NCBI GenBank assembly: GCA_019915135.1
Contig: JAHLMK010000013.1
Location: 992,001 to 1,056,000 of the forward strand
Length of the DNA: 64,000 nt
Direction of reading: 5' to 3'
Origin: Strobilurus pachycystidiatus
Lineage: Eukaryota; Basidiomycota; Agaricomycetes; Agaricales; Physalacriaceae
Positions 22,174 through 34,642 of this stretch are shown here, in pieces (position 1 is the first letter of the stretch; the number at the start of each line of letters is the position of its first letter). Both the position numbers and the translations under genes were made by a program. The notes under the pieces were generated by a model. That model was not told the DNA's origin. It worked only from the letters and a program-made list of their open reading frames with translations, and did not search any database.

Positions 22174-24711
22174 TCAACCCTTTGCGCTGTCGATGTGATC
22201 AACCACCTCCAGTCGATCTAGGGTCTCAGGGGTTTCGCCTCTCATATACCTACAGACCACAATAGTCAGCTGACTATCCGAGCACACGAAGGAAGAAAAC
22301 ATACCGGATGCGCAGAGTATCCTGGTCTTGTACCCCTGAGGCATACACATCGGGGATAGATGAGTCCTTCAACAGGCGAACCATCTCGATGAACCTTGCC
22401 TTCTTCAAAGCCACTCCTTCCACTGTATCCACTTTGGTCCCAAGAAGAAGAAAGGCTAGCACAAGAAGAGCGGCACTACACAACATCATGATTATCGCCT
22501 TCCACTGGATAATTTGGAGCGACGCGACCGTCTTTGTGGACACATATACCGCCGTTGTTGCCCGCTCTGCGGTGTAATTATCCGACCGCGACGAGCACTG
22601 CTGGTAAGGGGATTTGTACGAGAACGGACTGTCGCATTGCTGCCACACGTTCCAGAGATGCGCGGCTGTCATATTGGCAAGCGTGTTTTCGAAGAACGCG
22701 AGCTCATTCGGATTTGACTGGTGAAGGATCCTACTCAGCATGTCCGCTGCGGTCCCTGGATCCGTGTCGCCCATCGTACCATCTGGCTGTATGCACGCCG
22801 GCCTAACAAACATCTCGAGAAATTCTCGGGACAGGAAATCGTCGCTCTCGTGAGGATTGGTCCAGTTAAAGATGTCCCACCGATGGGCGGGAGACGGCGC
22901 GATGGAAGGGAGAGTTTCGGGGCTGACAAGTCCGCTTTGAGAAAGGGATAACGGCACCTTGCTCGTGTGCAACGAGCACCCGACTGCCTGCGAGTAGACC
23001 GTGAGATGTCGCAGCCGTTCCGCTTTCGAAGGTAGTCCACACATTCAGACGAGAGAGTACTAATATTGGCGTCTGTACAGGTCTGTAGGCATTCGCTGGT
23101 AGGCTGTAGGATTGTGTGATTGATTGATGTATAGCCGATATCGCCAAAAGTGTCGTGTAGGAGAAGATCAGGATTAGTTGATTGGAAAACGAAGGCAAAG
23201 TCGTTCGAGACGCCTTCACGGTCGACGTCGGTGTCAGGATCATCGTACCACCAGGGCTGGATGAAGACGTTCGAATCGTTCCATGTAAAGCCCGCAATGA
23301 TTACCAGCGGGCTCTGCGCCTTCGATGTGGTATTCCCGTATGCCCATCGTCCACTGGTGCCGATAGTTGGCCAAAGTTGCATCTTGTTGTCGGGTGAGGC
23401 GTTGACGATGAGAGAGTAGCCATCGGATTCCTCGGAGTCCCCTCCGTCAGCTCGATATGTGACGTCCAGCAGCTGACCGCAGTGTACATTCATTCTAGTG
23501 GCATTGAGTTTGACTCATGCCGGATCAGACCTTGCGGCACAGATGTACAATAAACAGCATACCTTCAACGTCGAAGGAGCGGGCCGAGTCTACAATGTCA
23601 TATAGTGTGTTTGGAGCCATGTCAGATGATTCTCAAGAATATGTAGAAGGTACATACTTTCCAACCAGTCCAGGATGTGTCGTGGTGTTTTCCGATGTCA
23701 TCTTGATAGTTTCTCGTGATATCTACGCGTGGGCTTTCAGTCTCCAAAAACGTAGTCTTGGGGAACCACTTACAGCCCACAGGTCGTCAACCTGATAGTA
23801 GGTGTTCTGATATGGGGCGCCATTGAGGGAGCAGTAAGTTCTTATGTCCTGATCGACGTGTTGGAGATTGGGGAATGTGAATGGCGTAATGTGATTCTGC
23901 GCCGAGCCGGGTTCATAGACGGTAGTATTGTGGATTGCTATGCCTGTCGCGCACAGTTGAAAGACTGCAGAGGAAACAAAAACATTCACGAACCTAGAAC
24001 GCCGGCGGAAGTGATTTTCAGTACTTCGCCCGCCAAAAGATACAGCGGGATTCCGAGCAGTGCAGTCAACGGGATGTGACCAAGTTTCCTGAGGCTCAAC
24101 ACGCCGTTGGTTATCGAAGGACCCAGACCTCCGAACCATGCCAGAAGACGAAAGTCTAGCTCACCGATGTTTTTCGCTGAGAGATGTAGTAGCCTGAGCC
24201 TGATTCGGCAAACAAGATGTTCGGCACTTACGATCCCTGATGGCTGAATCAATCGCCATCGAGCTTGACAAGAAGCAGAGGAGCATGATAGCCCCCGTGA
24301 AGAAACCCTGTACACTGACAGAGATTGTGCTACTTGTTTGAGTGACCTATGAGAAATAAGTACGTGAGGTGTTTAGCCGGTTATTGCGCTACCTTGTCGA
24401 CGTCAAAAGTGACTTGATGATCCCATCCCACCAAAGAGGCGACCAGCGTCAGAGCACAGACAGAAAACAGCAGGGTGTGGAGAAGGTGAATTAGCCAAAC
24501 TCTACGCGATAGACGCAGTTTCGGTCGCTCCGCATCCAAGTTGTCACATGTCCGGTTTGCGAAGATAAGGAATTCCCTTTCAACACTGTAAACGCGTCAG
24601 CACACAGAGAGCGACGGGAACAAATCACGAAACACACTCGTCGGACTTGAAGTCTTCTTGCTCGGAGTGTCCATGGAGTGTACTGTCGGAGACATTCCCG
24701 GTGGTCTCCAT
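22174..24711 (-). pseudogene. Large multi-pass membrane protein, copy 1, disrupted
   Basis: Recognisable over its whole length by comparison with 45991-48507, but no known family comes to mind. The N-terminal half has about four hydrophobic helices (IHLLHTLLFSVCALTLVASL, GFFTGAIMLLCFLSSSMAI, then FVNVFVSSAVFQLCATGIAI). A long cysteine- and Asn-glycosylation-rich outer domain follows (NVHCGQLLDVTYR, TSECLQTCTDANISTLSSECVD, WDIFNWTNPHESDDFLSREF). A last helix, AIIMMLCSAALLVLAFLLLG, leads to a cytosolic tail. Two lesions break it. One is a TGA at 23635-23633, where the other copy has TGG. The other is a 7-nt loss near 23010, just after NGCD, which shifts the frame before SQAVGCSLH. Confidence 0.65.
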
Positions 24712-26143
24712 TGTTGTAGTGGAAGAGAGAGTCGTGGCTGAGAAGTCAAGATACTGATGCATCGTGACTGAATGAGGATTACTACCATGTCAGCTTGAAA
24801 CCCAATACGATGAAAATCAGGTTTCCAGTGACTGAGTTGAGTATCACAAGGTCGGTTGATATTGTCTTCAGAAATAGACTCGCCTGACCGAGTTGAGATT
24901 GAGTGGAAACAGTCTACCGAAGTTAGCGTTGTGTTGGCCTGGTGCGTACAGCAAATTTGACGGGATCAAGGTATACGGCATATGAATCGCATTCAAGCTA
25001 TGATGTTCCGGGTCTTGGGGAACTTGATTGCACTGGTAAAGGGATGCTCTCAGATTCATTCTGTTCGATCGCCTACGGCGACATGTAGCCAGGTTATCGC
25101 TGTTGTTGATCGAAGTAGAGGACGAGACGAGGTGGCGGTGAAACGATCGCAGCCACCGGGGTCCGGCAAAATTCGGACCGAAATTTGTTCTCTCGCTTCA
25201 ACGGCCAAGTCCACTGTTCAGAGCAAGAGTACATAACGGTCTCCAGCAAAGCCTGCGGCAGACGGCGAGCACTGCGTCTAGATGGTCAACCGCGTCCTGT
25301 TCTCGCTATGATTACGAAGGTCCTTTCGCCTCAGTCCCACCTGAGACCATCATTCCCGAAGAAGGCGAAAGGTACGCTGCGTACTTGGGAGTATTTGCAT
25401 TGGGTGTGGATCCCCTTGCAGGAAGTTCAAGAAAAAAGCAAGGTCTTGAAGAAGTTCTTGGTGGCACAACTCACAGGTGATCAGCGACTCGGACGAGAAC
25501 CGCCCATTGAAAAACCACTGCTGATCTTTACGCTGCCAGGCTTCTCAGGTGGTACCCGTCGGGGTTTGCGGCCATCTGCTTTTGGCCATCTGCTTCAAGT
25601 CGCTTTCCACCATCGGAACTTGGAAGGAGGTGCCCAGTGGCGTCAACTGAATGGTGCGTTCTTTCAAGTTGCTCGTCGTGGACTCGGACCCACAATGAAT
25701 CATCACCCCAAAGAAGTTCTTCGATTGTTAGACGCGGGCATGCCGTTAGTGCTGTCTGGGTTGATTTCGTGGTCTTAAACACTCTGCTCCCTTGACAGAG
25801 CACGTCCTCGACCAGAAACCTCTTCAGATTCAGCACCAACCTTTGCTTCGGGAGCGCGAGGACACTGGCACCCATCGCGAGGACTCGCTACGCCGGACAC
25901 TGCTCCAAATCGTCTCACAATGACTGGCAATGTGCTCGAATCTGTCCCATTTGGGCAGGTGTTGTCCGTCGCCCTTATCTTTCCCACCTCGTCCGCCTTC
26001 GGACTGCCTCCGGTGCCTGTCTGGTGCCTGTCGATGGGACCGTAGCAGGGGTAACAAGCACCTACCCGAATCCATCACAAAGACTTTGATCTAACAAACG
26101 CGTTCCCAATTTGAACACAATGGATCTCCCATTACTTGGAGGG
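24712..26143. other. Intergenic, one unrecognised frame
   Basis: The only long frame is 25185-25778 (+), 197 codons with no domain I recognise (segments such as EKSKVLKKFLVAQLTGDQ and PKEVLRLLDAGMPLVLSG). The opposite strand over 25528-25875 is also open. Neither shows clear splice extension, so I make no gene call. Confidence 0.4.
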
Positions 26144-26150
26144 CTTATAA
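26144..26150 (+). promoter_or_regulatory. TATA box of the small secreted peptide gene
   Basis: TTATAAA lies about 75 bases upstream of the ATG at 26224 in otherwise unremarkable sequence. Confidence 0.5.
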
Positions 26151-26223
26151 ACTGGATGGGTAGAGCTGGAAGGATCAACCAACCAACTCATCTACCCTAC
26201 TACCCATCGGCGCTCTGTGAGCC

Positions 26224-26495
26224 ATGCAGTTCCAATCCTTTGTCCTCGTTCTCGGTGCGCGTGAGTACTCACCCCAAATCCAACGAGTGCTATGTCGCTG
26301 AAAACATCCTCTGCTAGTCATGCTCGCGGTGAAAGCTGCTCCCATCGCCCCCATCGCCCTCATTGCCGTGCGCACGCCTGAAACTCCCTCCGTGAGCCAT
26401 CTACATCTTTTGTAGCTCTACATGTTCTCATCCCTCTGCCTACACAGGTTCCGGACCTCGAAAAGTACTCAGGCTGCGGCCGTGGATGCATGTGA
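26224..26495 (+). CDS. Candidate 52-residue secreted peptide
   Basis: Three exons (26224-26260, 26318-26391, 26448-26495) join in phase to 52 codons plus TGA; the frame is too short for routine ORF finding. The product starts with a clear signal peptide, MQFQSFVLVLGALMLAVKA, with cleavage expected after an Ala. The mature part is about 30 residues: PIAPIALIAVRTPETPSVPD, then a tail LEKYSGCGRGCM with two cysteines three residues apart. Both introns have good donors (GTGAGT, GTGAGC) and pyrimidine-rich acceptors, and a TATA box sits at normal distance. I know no family for it; roles such as effector, toxin-like peptide or signalling peptide are all open. Expression evidence is absent. Confidence 0.5.
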
Positions 26496-28794
26496 ACACA
26501 TACAACATCGTGCGTCGATTCTCGCTGCTTGCCATCGCCCAGCCATTCTGATGACTCCCTCAAGTTGAGGACTCTCCTCCATACAGGCGCTTTCGACGCT
26601 CTCCCCGTCCTGTTCACCACTCATCTTCACTATCGTTTATCTTTTTCGCTCTCTCATCATCTGCTGTATCGTACTGTATCGACTACTTCCCGCGCTATAC
26701 TTGTATTCCTCTTTGTGTATTTCCCTTTGACTATCAGAGTATATGTCAATAAAAACTTGAAGCACGACAGTGTTCATCGAGTCGAGAAAACCCGAAAGCG
26801 TGTATCATTGTGTTTTGATCCCATGTGTGCCTGAACATGTGTACCCAAAAATTGCACGCAATGCATCCCTGACTACGTGTTCCTTTCTTCCTTCGACCAC
26901 CATGTCCAACACCCCGAAGACGCCCGCGAGCAGAGGGTGGGCATGGTGCGTAGCGGATCTATGCAGTAGCAGCATTCGCCGACCTGTCGGCACTCGACGC
27001 ATTTCGAATGCGGGCTTGCATTAGGGAATCCCTGGACCTCCAGCGCATATCCCGGCTTGCCTTATGTCGTATGCCAACACGGCCCCTCCCGCCGACTGCC
27101 ACGGCGAAACAAGCGACTATGAAAACGGTCGTCGGAGTGTATATGTGGTTACAAAGACAACGTACCACGTCGAAGAAGGTGCGTATCATGCCAGCAACGC
27201 CCCCCTCAGACCTAACCATCCCAAAGGATTTCTTCGAACGTTCAAGACGGAACTTAATGTGCGTAGCTGTCTTGCTGGATTTATCGGAATACTCACTGAC
27301 CGTCTGGCAGCCTGGAAGTGATCCGCGAACCTTGGACACTTGTATCGAGTGTCGTTTCTTGTGCAGTGCGCACACAGATAGAGCCATGAACCGGCGAGAC
27401 ACCGCCACGAACCGGCGAAACGCAAAGAACGCGCGGATACCTTGCTGGATTGCATGCCAGGATCTTGAACACAAGCGTGTCCATCGCTTGGAGGTGCTCC
27501 GCCTCGACCCTCTGGTATTGAGGGGACCTTCTGGTATTGAAGGGACAGTCTGGTATAGACTGAGGCAACGTGGTCCATGACTGCAGGGGTTGGATGACTA
27601 TTGCTCCCCCCCGGTGTTTAGAGAACTCCTAACACCGCTCAAGCAAAGTCGTCGTATGTGCTCTTGAGAACGGCTATCGGAGGACGTGCTGTTTCAGCAC
27701 ATCGTTCCTCACGCTTGTTCCCTAGCATGACGCTATGCTTCTGACCTGCACGGAACGAGGACTTGGTTGACACCGGTTCCGTGCGCGGTCGTGTTGGCGA
27801 TGTGTACGAGGCTCGTGGCGATTCGTTCGCTGCTGCTTTAACCCAATTTTTGGATCTTTCGCTCTCTTCGTGAGAGCATGCTACTGTGTGCTGTGGTCGT
27901 GTTGTAGTAATGTAGCATGCGCTGTACATTATTTGACTAAATGAAGTATTTAAATTTTTACTCGAGAGCGGCGCGCTGAGCGGCCGACGGTAATGACCGA
28001 AAAGGATGCCGCTCCAATAATGCCGAGCCTGTGACTGCGCGCCTTTCCTCTTGCCGCCATCATCGTGCCCCCTTCAACATCGCTCCGATGCGTGTCAGCA
28101 ACGGCGACGAGAATTCTGACGCGATCCCGCAATCTGTGGCCCCCGCCTATGGAAGTTTCTGCATGTTTCAGAAAACACGGAACGGAACGCCTGGGCGAAA
28201 GCGCGTATAGACCAGCCAGGCGTTGACGGAGGACGTACGGTGGTAGTGGGCCGCGCTCCTTCTCCGCCATGTCTGACTGAGACGGTGCGTCAAGCTGTGG
28301 TCGACCGTCAGGCTTTCTGCTGATAGCGTAGGCCACCGCGGTCTGTCATAGCCTCCCATGATCCTACTCTTTGCGTGTCGCACGGAGGACATTTATTACC
28401 TGTTCCCGAATGGTCGCTCCCGAATGTTCGTCCCCGGATGGTCGTACCATAATGCCTCTCCGTCTGTCTTACTTGCCGGGACTGAATGGCGCACACAAAC
28501 ACGCCATCTTCACCCACAGCCATCGGATCCGCGTTTGCCCTACCCTACGTTGTAATCAAGCGACTCGCCTTCCACATCATGCGCTCACGAGGCGATTCTC
28601 TCCTCACCATATGACAACTATGCGGCCAAAAACCTGCAACTTCTGCTGGGTGCGCCACACACCGTCAGCTCCCCATTTCGAGGCCCATTTCATTATGACA
28701 CTGGCGTGGAACCATATGTCAACAATTTTCACGTAGCCGGATCACGCCCTGGCCCGATGTCTAGACACCAATCCATATTTACTCGGGCTGCTCC
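26496..28794. other. Repeat-rich intergenic region
   Basis: Contains one copy of the dispersed ~1-kb repeat (see 26980-27880). Frames at 27008-27580 (+) and 27950-28336 (-) are open, but they overlap the repeat or have no motif. A short frame from 26901 (MSNTPKTPASRGWAW) could be a gene start, but its continuation cannot be fixed. Confidence 0.4.
26980..27880 (+). repeat. Dispersed degenerate repeat, copy 1
   Basis: Shares blocks in the same order with 38550-39550: a GGC(A/G)CTCGA...GCGGGC block at 26983, GCTTGGAGGTGCTCCGCCTCG near 27486, TTGACACCGG plus GGTCGTGTTGGCGATG near 27767-27795, and a 3' hairpin block CAATTTTTGGA...CTCTCTTCGTGAGAGC at 27844-27877. No coding capacity is evident. Confidence 0.6.
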
Positions 28795-28812
28795 CTATAC
28801 TATATAGTATAG
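28795..28812. promoter_or_regulatory. Palindromic TATA region of the ABC transporter gene
   Basis: CTATACTATATAGTATAG is a perfect 18-bp palindrome containing the only TATA-like element, about 40 bases upstream of the ATG at 28853. Confidence 0.5.
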
Positions 28813-28852
28813 CAGGTTTGTGCACCGGTTCCCCGTCTACACCACCTTTTCG

Positions 28853-31800
28853 ATGGACTCGCTGGCAGACACTCAACAGGGCTTTTTGTCCACTGGATTC
28901 CTCGATCCACAAAGCTCACATGAGCTTCGAAGGACCTTGTCTGGTGGCTCGGGTTACAGCGTTACTCTCCAGGATTTTCAATTGGACAAGACCATACAGG
29001 ATGTACTCAAACAGTACGTGTCGGATCCCCGCTGCCAGGATCACTCTCATCATCTCTCTGCAGGCGAGATGATGCTCATGTCAAGCCGCGCCAATTGGGT
29101 GTCGGGTTTCGCGACCTCACAGTCGTTGGCGCTGGTGCCACCACGTCACACAAGCACACCATCGCCTCAGTCTTTGATCCGCGCTCCTGGCTCGAAGCTA
29201 TCCAGAGGGTCAGGCGCCCGGAATTGCGCAACATCCTCACTGGTTTCGAAGGGCTGGTTAGGCCTGGGGAGATGCTTCGTAAGTTGACGTTCCTGTTCGC
29301 CTTCATCTACTTACGTCTGCATAGTCGTCCTCGGGCGTCCCGGGTCAGGCTGCACCACGCTCCTCAAGACCCTCGCAAATCAACGGTCAGAATACCACGC
29401 TGTCCGCGGGGACGTGCAGTACGACACTTTGTCCCCTGAGGATATCAAGCGCCACTTTCGCGGGGATGTGCAATACTGTCCGGAGGATGATGTGCACTTC
29501 CCCACTCTGACTGTGGAGGAAACGATTAGGTTCGCGGCGAAGACTAGGGCGCCGAGGGGATGGTGGGGGATAGGAAACGGGAAGGAGTATGTGGATACAG
29601 TGACAGATGTGCTGTGTACGGTGTTTGGCCTGCAGCATGCAAGAGGGACGCCGATTGGAAATGAGACAGTTCGGGGGGTCAGTGGGGGAGAGAAAAAGAG
29701 GGTCTCGATATGCGAGAGTCTGGCGACTAGGAGTCGGGTTGCGTGTTGGGATAAGTGAATATTTTCCATGTTTCTGCTTCAACTGCACTCATTAACATAT
29801 ACTTAGCTCTACGCGTGGCCTCGACGCTTCGACGGCTTTGGAGTTCATTCAAGCACTCAAGATCGCCACGAGGATGCTTACTATCACGACTATCGTCTCC
29901 ATTTACCAGGTTGGGGAACCGTTGTATAATCACTTCGATAAAGTGTCTGTAATATATGAGGGGAGGATGGTGTATTTCGGCCCAGTTTCCGACGCACGGT
30001 GTGTAATGCACTCTGAACTCAGATTCCCGATGGCTTATCAGTATTCCAAGGCAATACTTCGTTGATATGGGATACGACCCTGCCCCGAGGCAGACCACAG
30101 CGGATTTTCTGACGGCGGTCACTGATCCTATGGCGCGTATTCCTAGATCGTTGCACGTCCCTCGGACGGCCAAGGAGTTCGCGGATCATTTCAAGGAGTC
30201 TGGGCTCGGAGAGCGTAATCGTAAAGAGGTGGGTATCTACTTTGACGAGATGACCAAGGACGACGAGAAGACGAAAGAGTACAAGGAGAGTGTCTGGGAT
30301 GAGAAATCGGTGTTGGGCAGGAAGGGGAGCGTTTACACTGTGAGCATCGCGGCTCAGACAAGGGCGGCTATCGTTAGGAGGGCACAGATTTTGAAGGGAG
30401 ATCTGTTGACTGTGGTTCTGAACTTTGGGTGAGTCTGGACTCTGCTTATATGCGAATCTTCACTCAAATACTCGATAGATCGTTCGTCTTCCTTGGCACC
30501 GTAATGGGGACTGTGTATCTGAAGGTTGCGGAGACCACTGCAGCGTTCTATTCGAGAGGCGGGGTGCTATACTTGTACGTTTCTCACTCCCTTCTTGGGG
30601 TAATCGTCGCTAACTATAGTGTGAAGCATGCTGCTCTTTTCTGCCCTCGCGGGTATGAATGAGATTCCGGCCTTGTACCAGCAACGCCCAATTGTTCACC
30701 GACATAAGGAGGGCGCGTTGTATCACCCGTACATCGAGGCTCTGGCGATGACGGTTGTGGATGTCCCGATCTGCTTTGTTACAAGTGTGATTTTTGGGAT
30801 CATCGTGTACTTCACGGTGCAGCTTCAGCAATCGGCGGTATGTCGTGATCTTTCTCTTTCTCTTATGAGGAGAGTTTTGACAAATCGATGTTAGGGTCAA
30901 TTCTTGTAAGGCTTTCAAGTTCGTTGTACGCGCCAGAGGAACTGATTGGAGTGTAGCCTCTTCATGCTCTTTATTTTTCTGGCCAATCTGACGATGAAGG
31001 CGTGGTTCCGGGCGATAGCTGCGGCAGTGAACAGCGAGGCTGTAGCTCAAGGTGCGGCTGGTCTGTCGATCTTAGCGTTGGCCCTCTACACTGGTACGGA
31101 AATCTTCCCTTTCCTGCGTTCTTCGTCTAACCTTTAGCAGGGTACACTATCCCGGAACCTTCTATGAACAAGGGCTTCAAGTGGATCACCCATCTCAACG
31201 TACGTCGAACGCCCCATGGCAACTCATTCAACCAAGCACTAATTCAACCTCCAGCCGCTGAAGTATGGCTTTGAAGCGATTATGAGCAACGAGTTTAGGA
31301 CTCTCTCTGGGAAGTGCTCGTCAGTCGTACCATCGGGTCCCGGTTATGAGAACGTCTCCATCGTGAACCAAGTCTGCACGGTTGTTGGATCGGTGTCGGG
31401 ACAGTCTCATGTCGATGGGTCGCGCTATTTGAAGCTGTCCTTTGATTATTCTTATAGCAAAGTTTGGAAGGTGAAGAAATTGTTTTGGCTTGGATTTGAT
31501 GCATTTTGTTCTGACGAAGTGGTCGGCAGGATCTGGGTATCGCCGTCGCGTTTTGGTTGGTGTACCTTGCTGCTCTTTGTGTTTTGACGGAGTTCAACAC
31601 GCGCGTCAATGGCCAAACATCCGTCTTGCTATTCAAGCGTGGTTCTCATCTTCGTGTTTCCTCAGAAGATGAGGAGTCTGTTGGGCCTCGGCATGAAGCA
31701 GCGACATCCCGAGTTCATACGTCCAACGCCAAAGAAAAGACTCCTGTTGATCCCGCACTTGCAAAAAACGTCTTCTCCTGGTCGCACATCAACTACCGTG

Positions 31801-34319
31801 TTCCCATGGCAAATGGACGTCAACGACATCTTCTGGACGACGTTTCGGGATATGTTGTCCCAGGCAAGATAACTGCATTGATGGGCGAATCAGGCGCCGG
31901 CAAGACTACGCTGTTGAATGTTCTTGCACAGAGGACCACTACCGGGGTTGTTACTGGGAATTTGCGCGTGAATGGGCAAGCACTTCCGTCAGATTTTCAA
32001 GCGCAAACGTAAGCTCTTTTTGTCGAGACGAGGCGTCCATGGAACTGATCATTTTTGGGCAGTGGGTACTGTCAGCAGATGGATACTCATGAGCCGTTCT
32101 CCACCGTACGAGAGGCGCTGTTGTTCTCTGCAATGCTGAGGCAGCCGGCGAGTGTGCCTTCGGAGGAGAAGGAAGCTTAGTATGTTGTATTCACCTTGCA
32201 TCGTTCCTGGGGCTGATTATTGCTCACAGCGTTGATATATGCCTCGAAATGTGCGGATTAAAACCATACGGCGACGCGACTGTTGGCTCTTTGGGAGTAG
32301 AGCATCATAAACGACTGACCATTGCCGTCGAGCTTGCTGCGAAGGTACACGGATCTTACTCTGTTGGCCGTTCCTCGCTGACCTTGGAATTGGTCAGCCA
32401 AAACTCCTTCTGTTTCTGGACGAACCGACGTCAGGCTTGGATTCGCAAAGTGCATGGGCTATCATGAACTTCTTGCGGGACCTGGCAGATGCTGGACAGG
32501 CAATACTGTGCACGTAAGCTTGCTTCTTGACATGCGTATTCCATGCTCTAACGTCTATTCAGAATTCATCAGGTCAGCACCCAGTTTATTGCGTCCGTCT
32601 GACACCAAATGAAATGAAACAACAGCCTTCTGCAGAACTCTTCGCTGTGTTCGATCGCATCCTCCTTTTGCAGAGAGGTGGTAAGACGGTCTATTTTGGG
32701 GATCTGGGTCGGAACTCGACGAACTTGATCAGTTATTTCGAAATGCACGGTTCGCGGATCTGTGCGCCAGAGGAGAATCCGTCTGTCTCTTCTGCTATCT
32801 AGGTGATTGATGATCTGACCTGTTGATAGTGCCGAATTCATGTTGGAAGTAATTGGTGCAGGCGCAACCGCAAAGACCTCACAGGACTGGCATCGTGTTT
32901 GGTTGAATTCATCCGAACATGAAAAGGCCGCACAAGACCTCAACCGTATACAAGAGGATGGGCGACACCATACTGCTATCGAGGCACAGTCGGATTCCAA
33001 ATTCGCGACGCGTTGGTTTGTTCAGTGTGCGGCTCTCCTTCGTCGGAACCTCGTCGCCCATTGGAGAGATCCGACATACCTCGTCTCGAAGCTGGCATTG
33101 AACGTTGTTGGCGGTCTTTTCATTGGTGTCACCTTCTACAAGGACCCTAACAGCCAGGCGGGAACGCAGAACAAAGTATTTGTGAGTTTTTTTGGTTGGT
33201 CTACTCCAAACTCGACTGACCTCATGGTGTAGTCTGTTTTTCTTACCATGGTTCTTTGGTAATACTCTTTCCTTTCCGCTCGAGGATCCGTGCTCATGAC
33301 CTCTCGTCAGCCTTCCCTTGGGAAGTCAGGTCCTGATTCCTTTCATACGCATGCGTGATGTGTATGAGATCCGGGAGCGGCCAAGTCGCATGTACGATTG
33401 GACTGCGCTCGTCACGTCCCAGATATTGACTGAAGTTCCCTGGAATATCATCGGCTCGACTTTGCTGTTCGTGTGCATGTACTGGCTGGTTGGGTTCGAC
33501 ACGTCGAGAGCTGGCTATACCTATCTCATGATTGGGATCGTGTATCCTTTGCATTACATGACGCTTGCCATGGTAAGTTCAACGTATGTCCGGCCAGCGT
33601 AGTGGATTAAGATCCCGGGGTTAGGCTGTCGCTTCTATGTCTCCGAAGAAGGAGATCGGGGCGATTCTCCTTGTGCCATTCGTTGCATTGATGATCATCT
33701 TGTGGGTGCCTCTCCTCTCATGTATTCCTTCCAGTGTAATCATAAATGGCATGTCAACAGCAACGGTGTGCTCCAACCGTACAATCAACTTGACTGGTGG
33801 CAATGGATGTATCGATTATCACCTTTCACTTACTTGCTCGAAGGTGTTGTCGGTCAAGGTGTGTGTTGCCCTCCCGCGTCATAGTCCAAAGATGAAGGTC
33901 TATCTCAGCCGTCGGTCATCATCAACTCGAATGCGGCCCCCTCGAATATGGTATTGTTACCCCACCGTCGGACGAACCTTGTAGTGCGTATCTAGATGCA
34001 TTCATCAAGACCGCTGGAGGATATTTGCAGGACCCGCGTGCAACTGGCAATTGCTCGTTCTGTCCCTTCCGCACGACCGATCAATATCTATACTCAAGCT
34101 TCCATATATCGTACGGTCACCATTGGCGGAACTTTGCATTGATGCTGGTATACTTGTGCTTCAACGTGAGCTACTATTCTTGGCCTTTTGTTCCCCTTTG
34201 TCATATCTCAACTATAGGTTGCGATGATTTATGTCCTTACGTACATCTTCCGAATACCGAAGTCCTCTAAACTGCAAAACCCATTCCGCCCTCGCTTCCT
34301 TGGACCCTCTGGAGTCTGA
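28853..34319 (+). CDS. PDR-type ABC transporter (ABCG, full size)
   Basis: Twenty-four exons join in phase to 1423 residues, normal for the fungal pleiotropic drug resistance family: 28853-29013, 29064-29278, 29325-29754, 29807-29998, 30051-30428, 30479-30574, 30627-30837, 30895-30905, 30957-31093, 31141-31199, 31255-31470, 31530-32008, 32063-32179, 32230-32344, 32398-32513, 32563-32572, 32626-32780, 32830-33181, 33233-33258, 33311-33572, 33625-33701, 33761-33858, 33909-34165 and 34218-34319. NBD1 has the PDR-specific Walker [13 protein letters not shown] and signature [14 protein letters not shown]2 has the canonical [12 protein letters not shown], the degenerate signature [11 protein letters not shown] and Walker [14 protein letters not shown]. 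Two membrane domains of about six helices follow the NBDs in the (NBD-TMD)x2 order. It should export lipophilic compounds or drugs across the plasma membrane using ATP. Confidence 0.93.
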
Positions 34320-34642
34320 TCGAAATATCACTTAGACGACTGCACTAGATATACACAGATTTTGAACGTCCTTGTATGCTACCTATGATTATCTGAAATG
34401 TTACTATAATGGATATAGCTCGACATGCATAACTCTGTTATCCGACGCGATAGCCTGATTTCACTTCTTGGGGCGATGTACTCGCCATCGGCGAAATTGG
34501 CGCAACTCAGAAAATGCGGCGTGTTCGAACTTCTTCGGGAAGTCATCAAACGCAACAACGGTCCTTCAAGAATCTTATTGCTCTGGCTTCGACTCTGCAA
34601 ATGCAGTGCTCAATCAATGTGAAGACGATTGCGAAGACAATA
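34320..34642. other. Intergenic
   Basis: 3' region of the ABC transporter gene; nothing further seen. Confidence 0.5.

Larger units (their letters stand above)
20022..24711 (+). repeat. Left arm of a large inverted duplication
   Basis: In order: tRNA-Lys (-), Hsp20 gene (+), large membrane-protein gene (-). The same three units occur at 45991-51050 in mirrored order and opposite strands. Sequence similarity is continuous from about 21000 through the end of the membrane gene, and again at the tRNA and its 5' flank. The stretch 20230-20950 has no evident counterpart. Similarity is high but clearly below identity, so the duplication is not recent. Confidence 0.8.

Noticed and set aside
25185..25778. 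197-codon frame as a gene
   Set aside because: No recognisable domain, the opposite strand is equally open, and there is no supporting promoter or splice structure.
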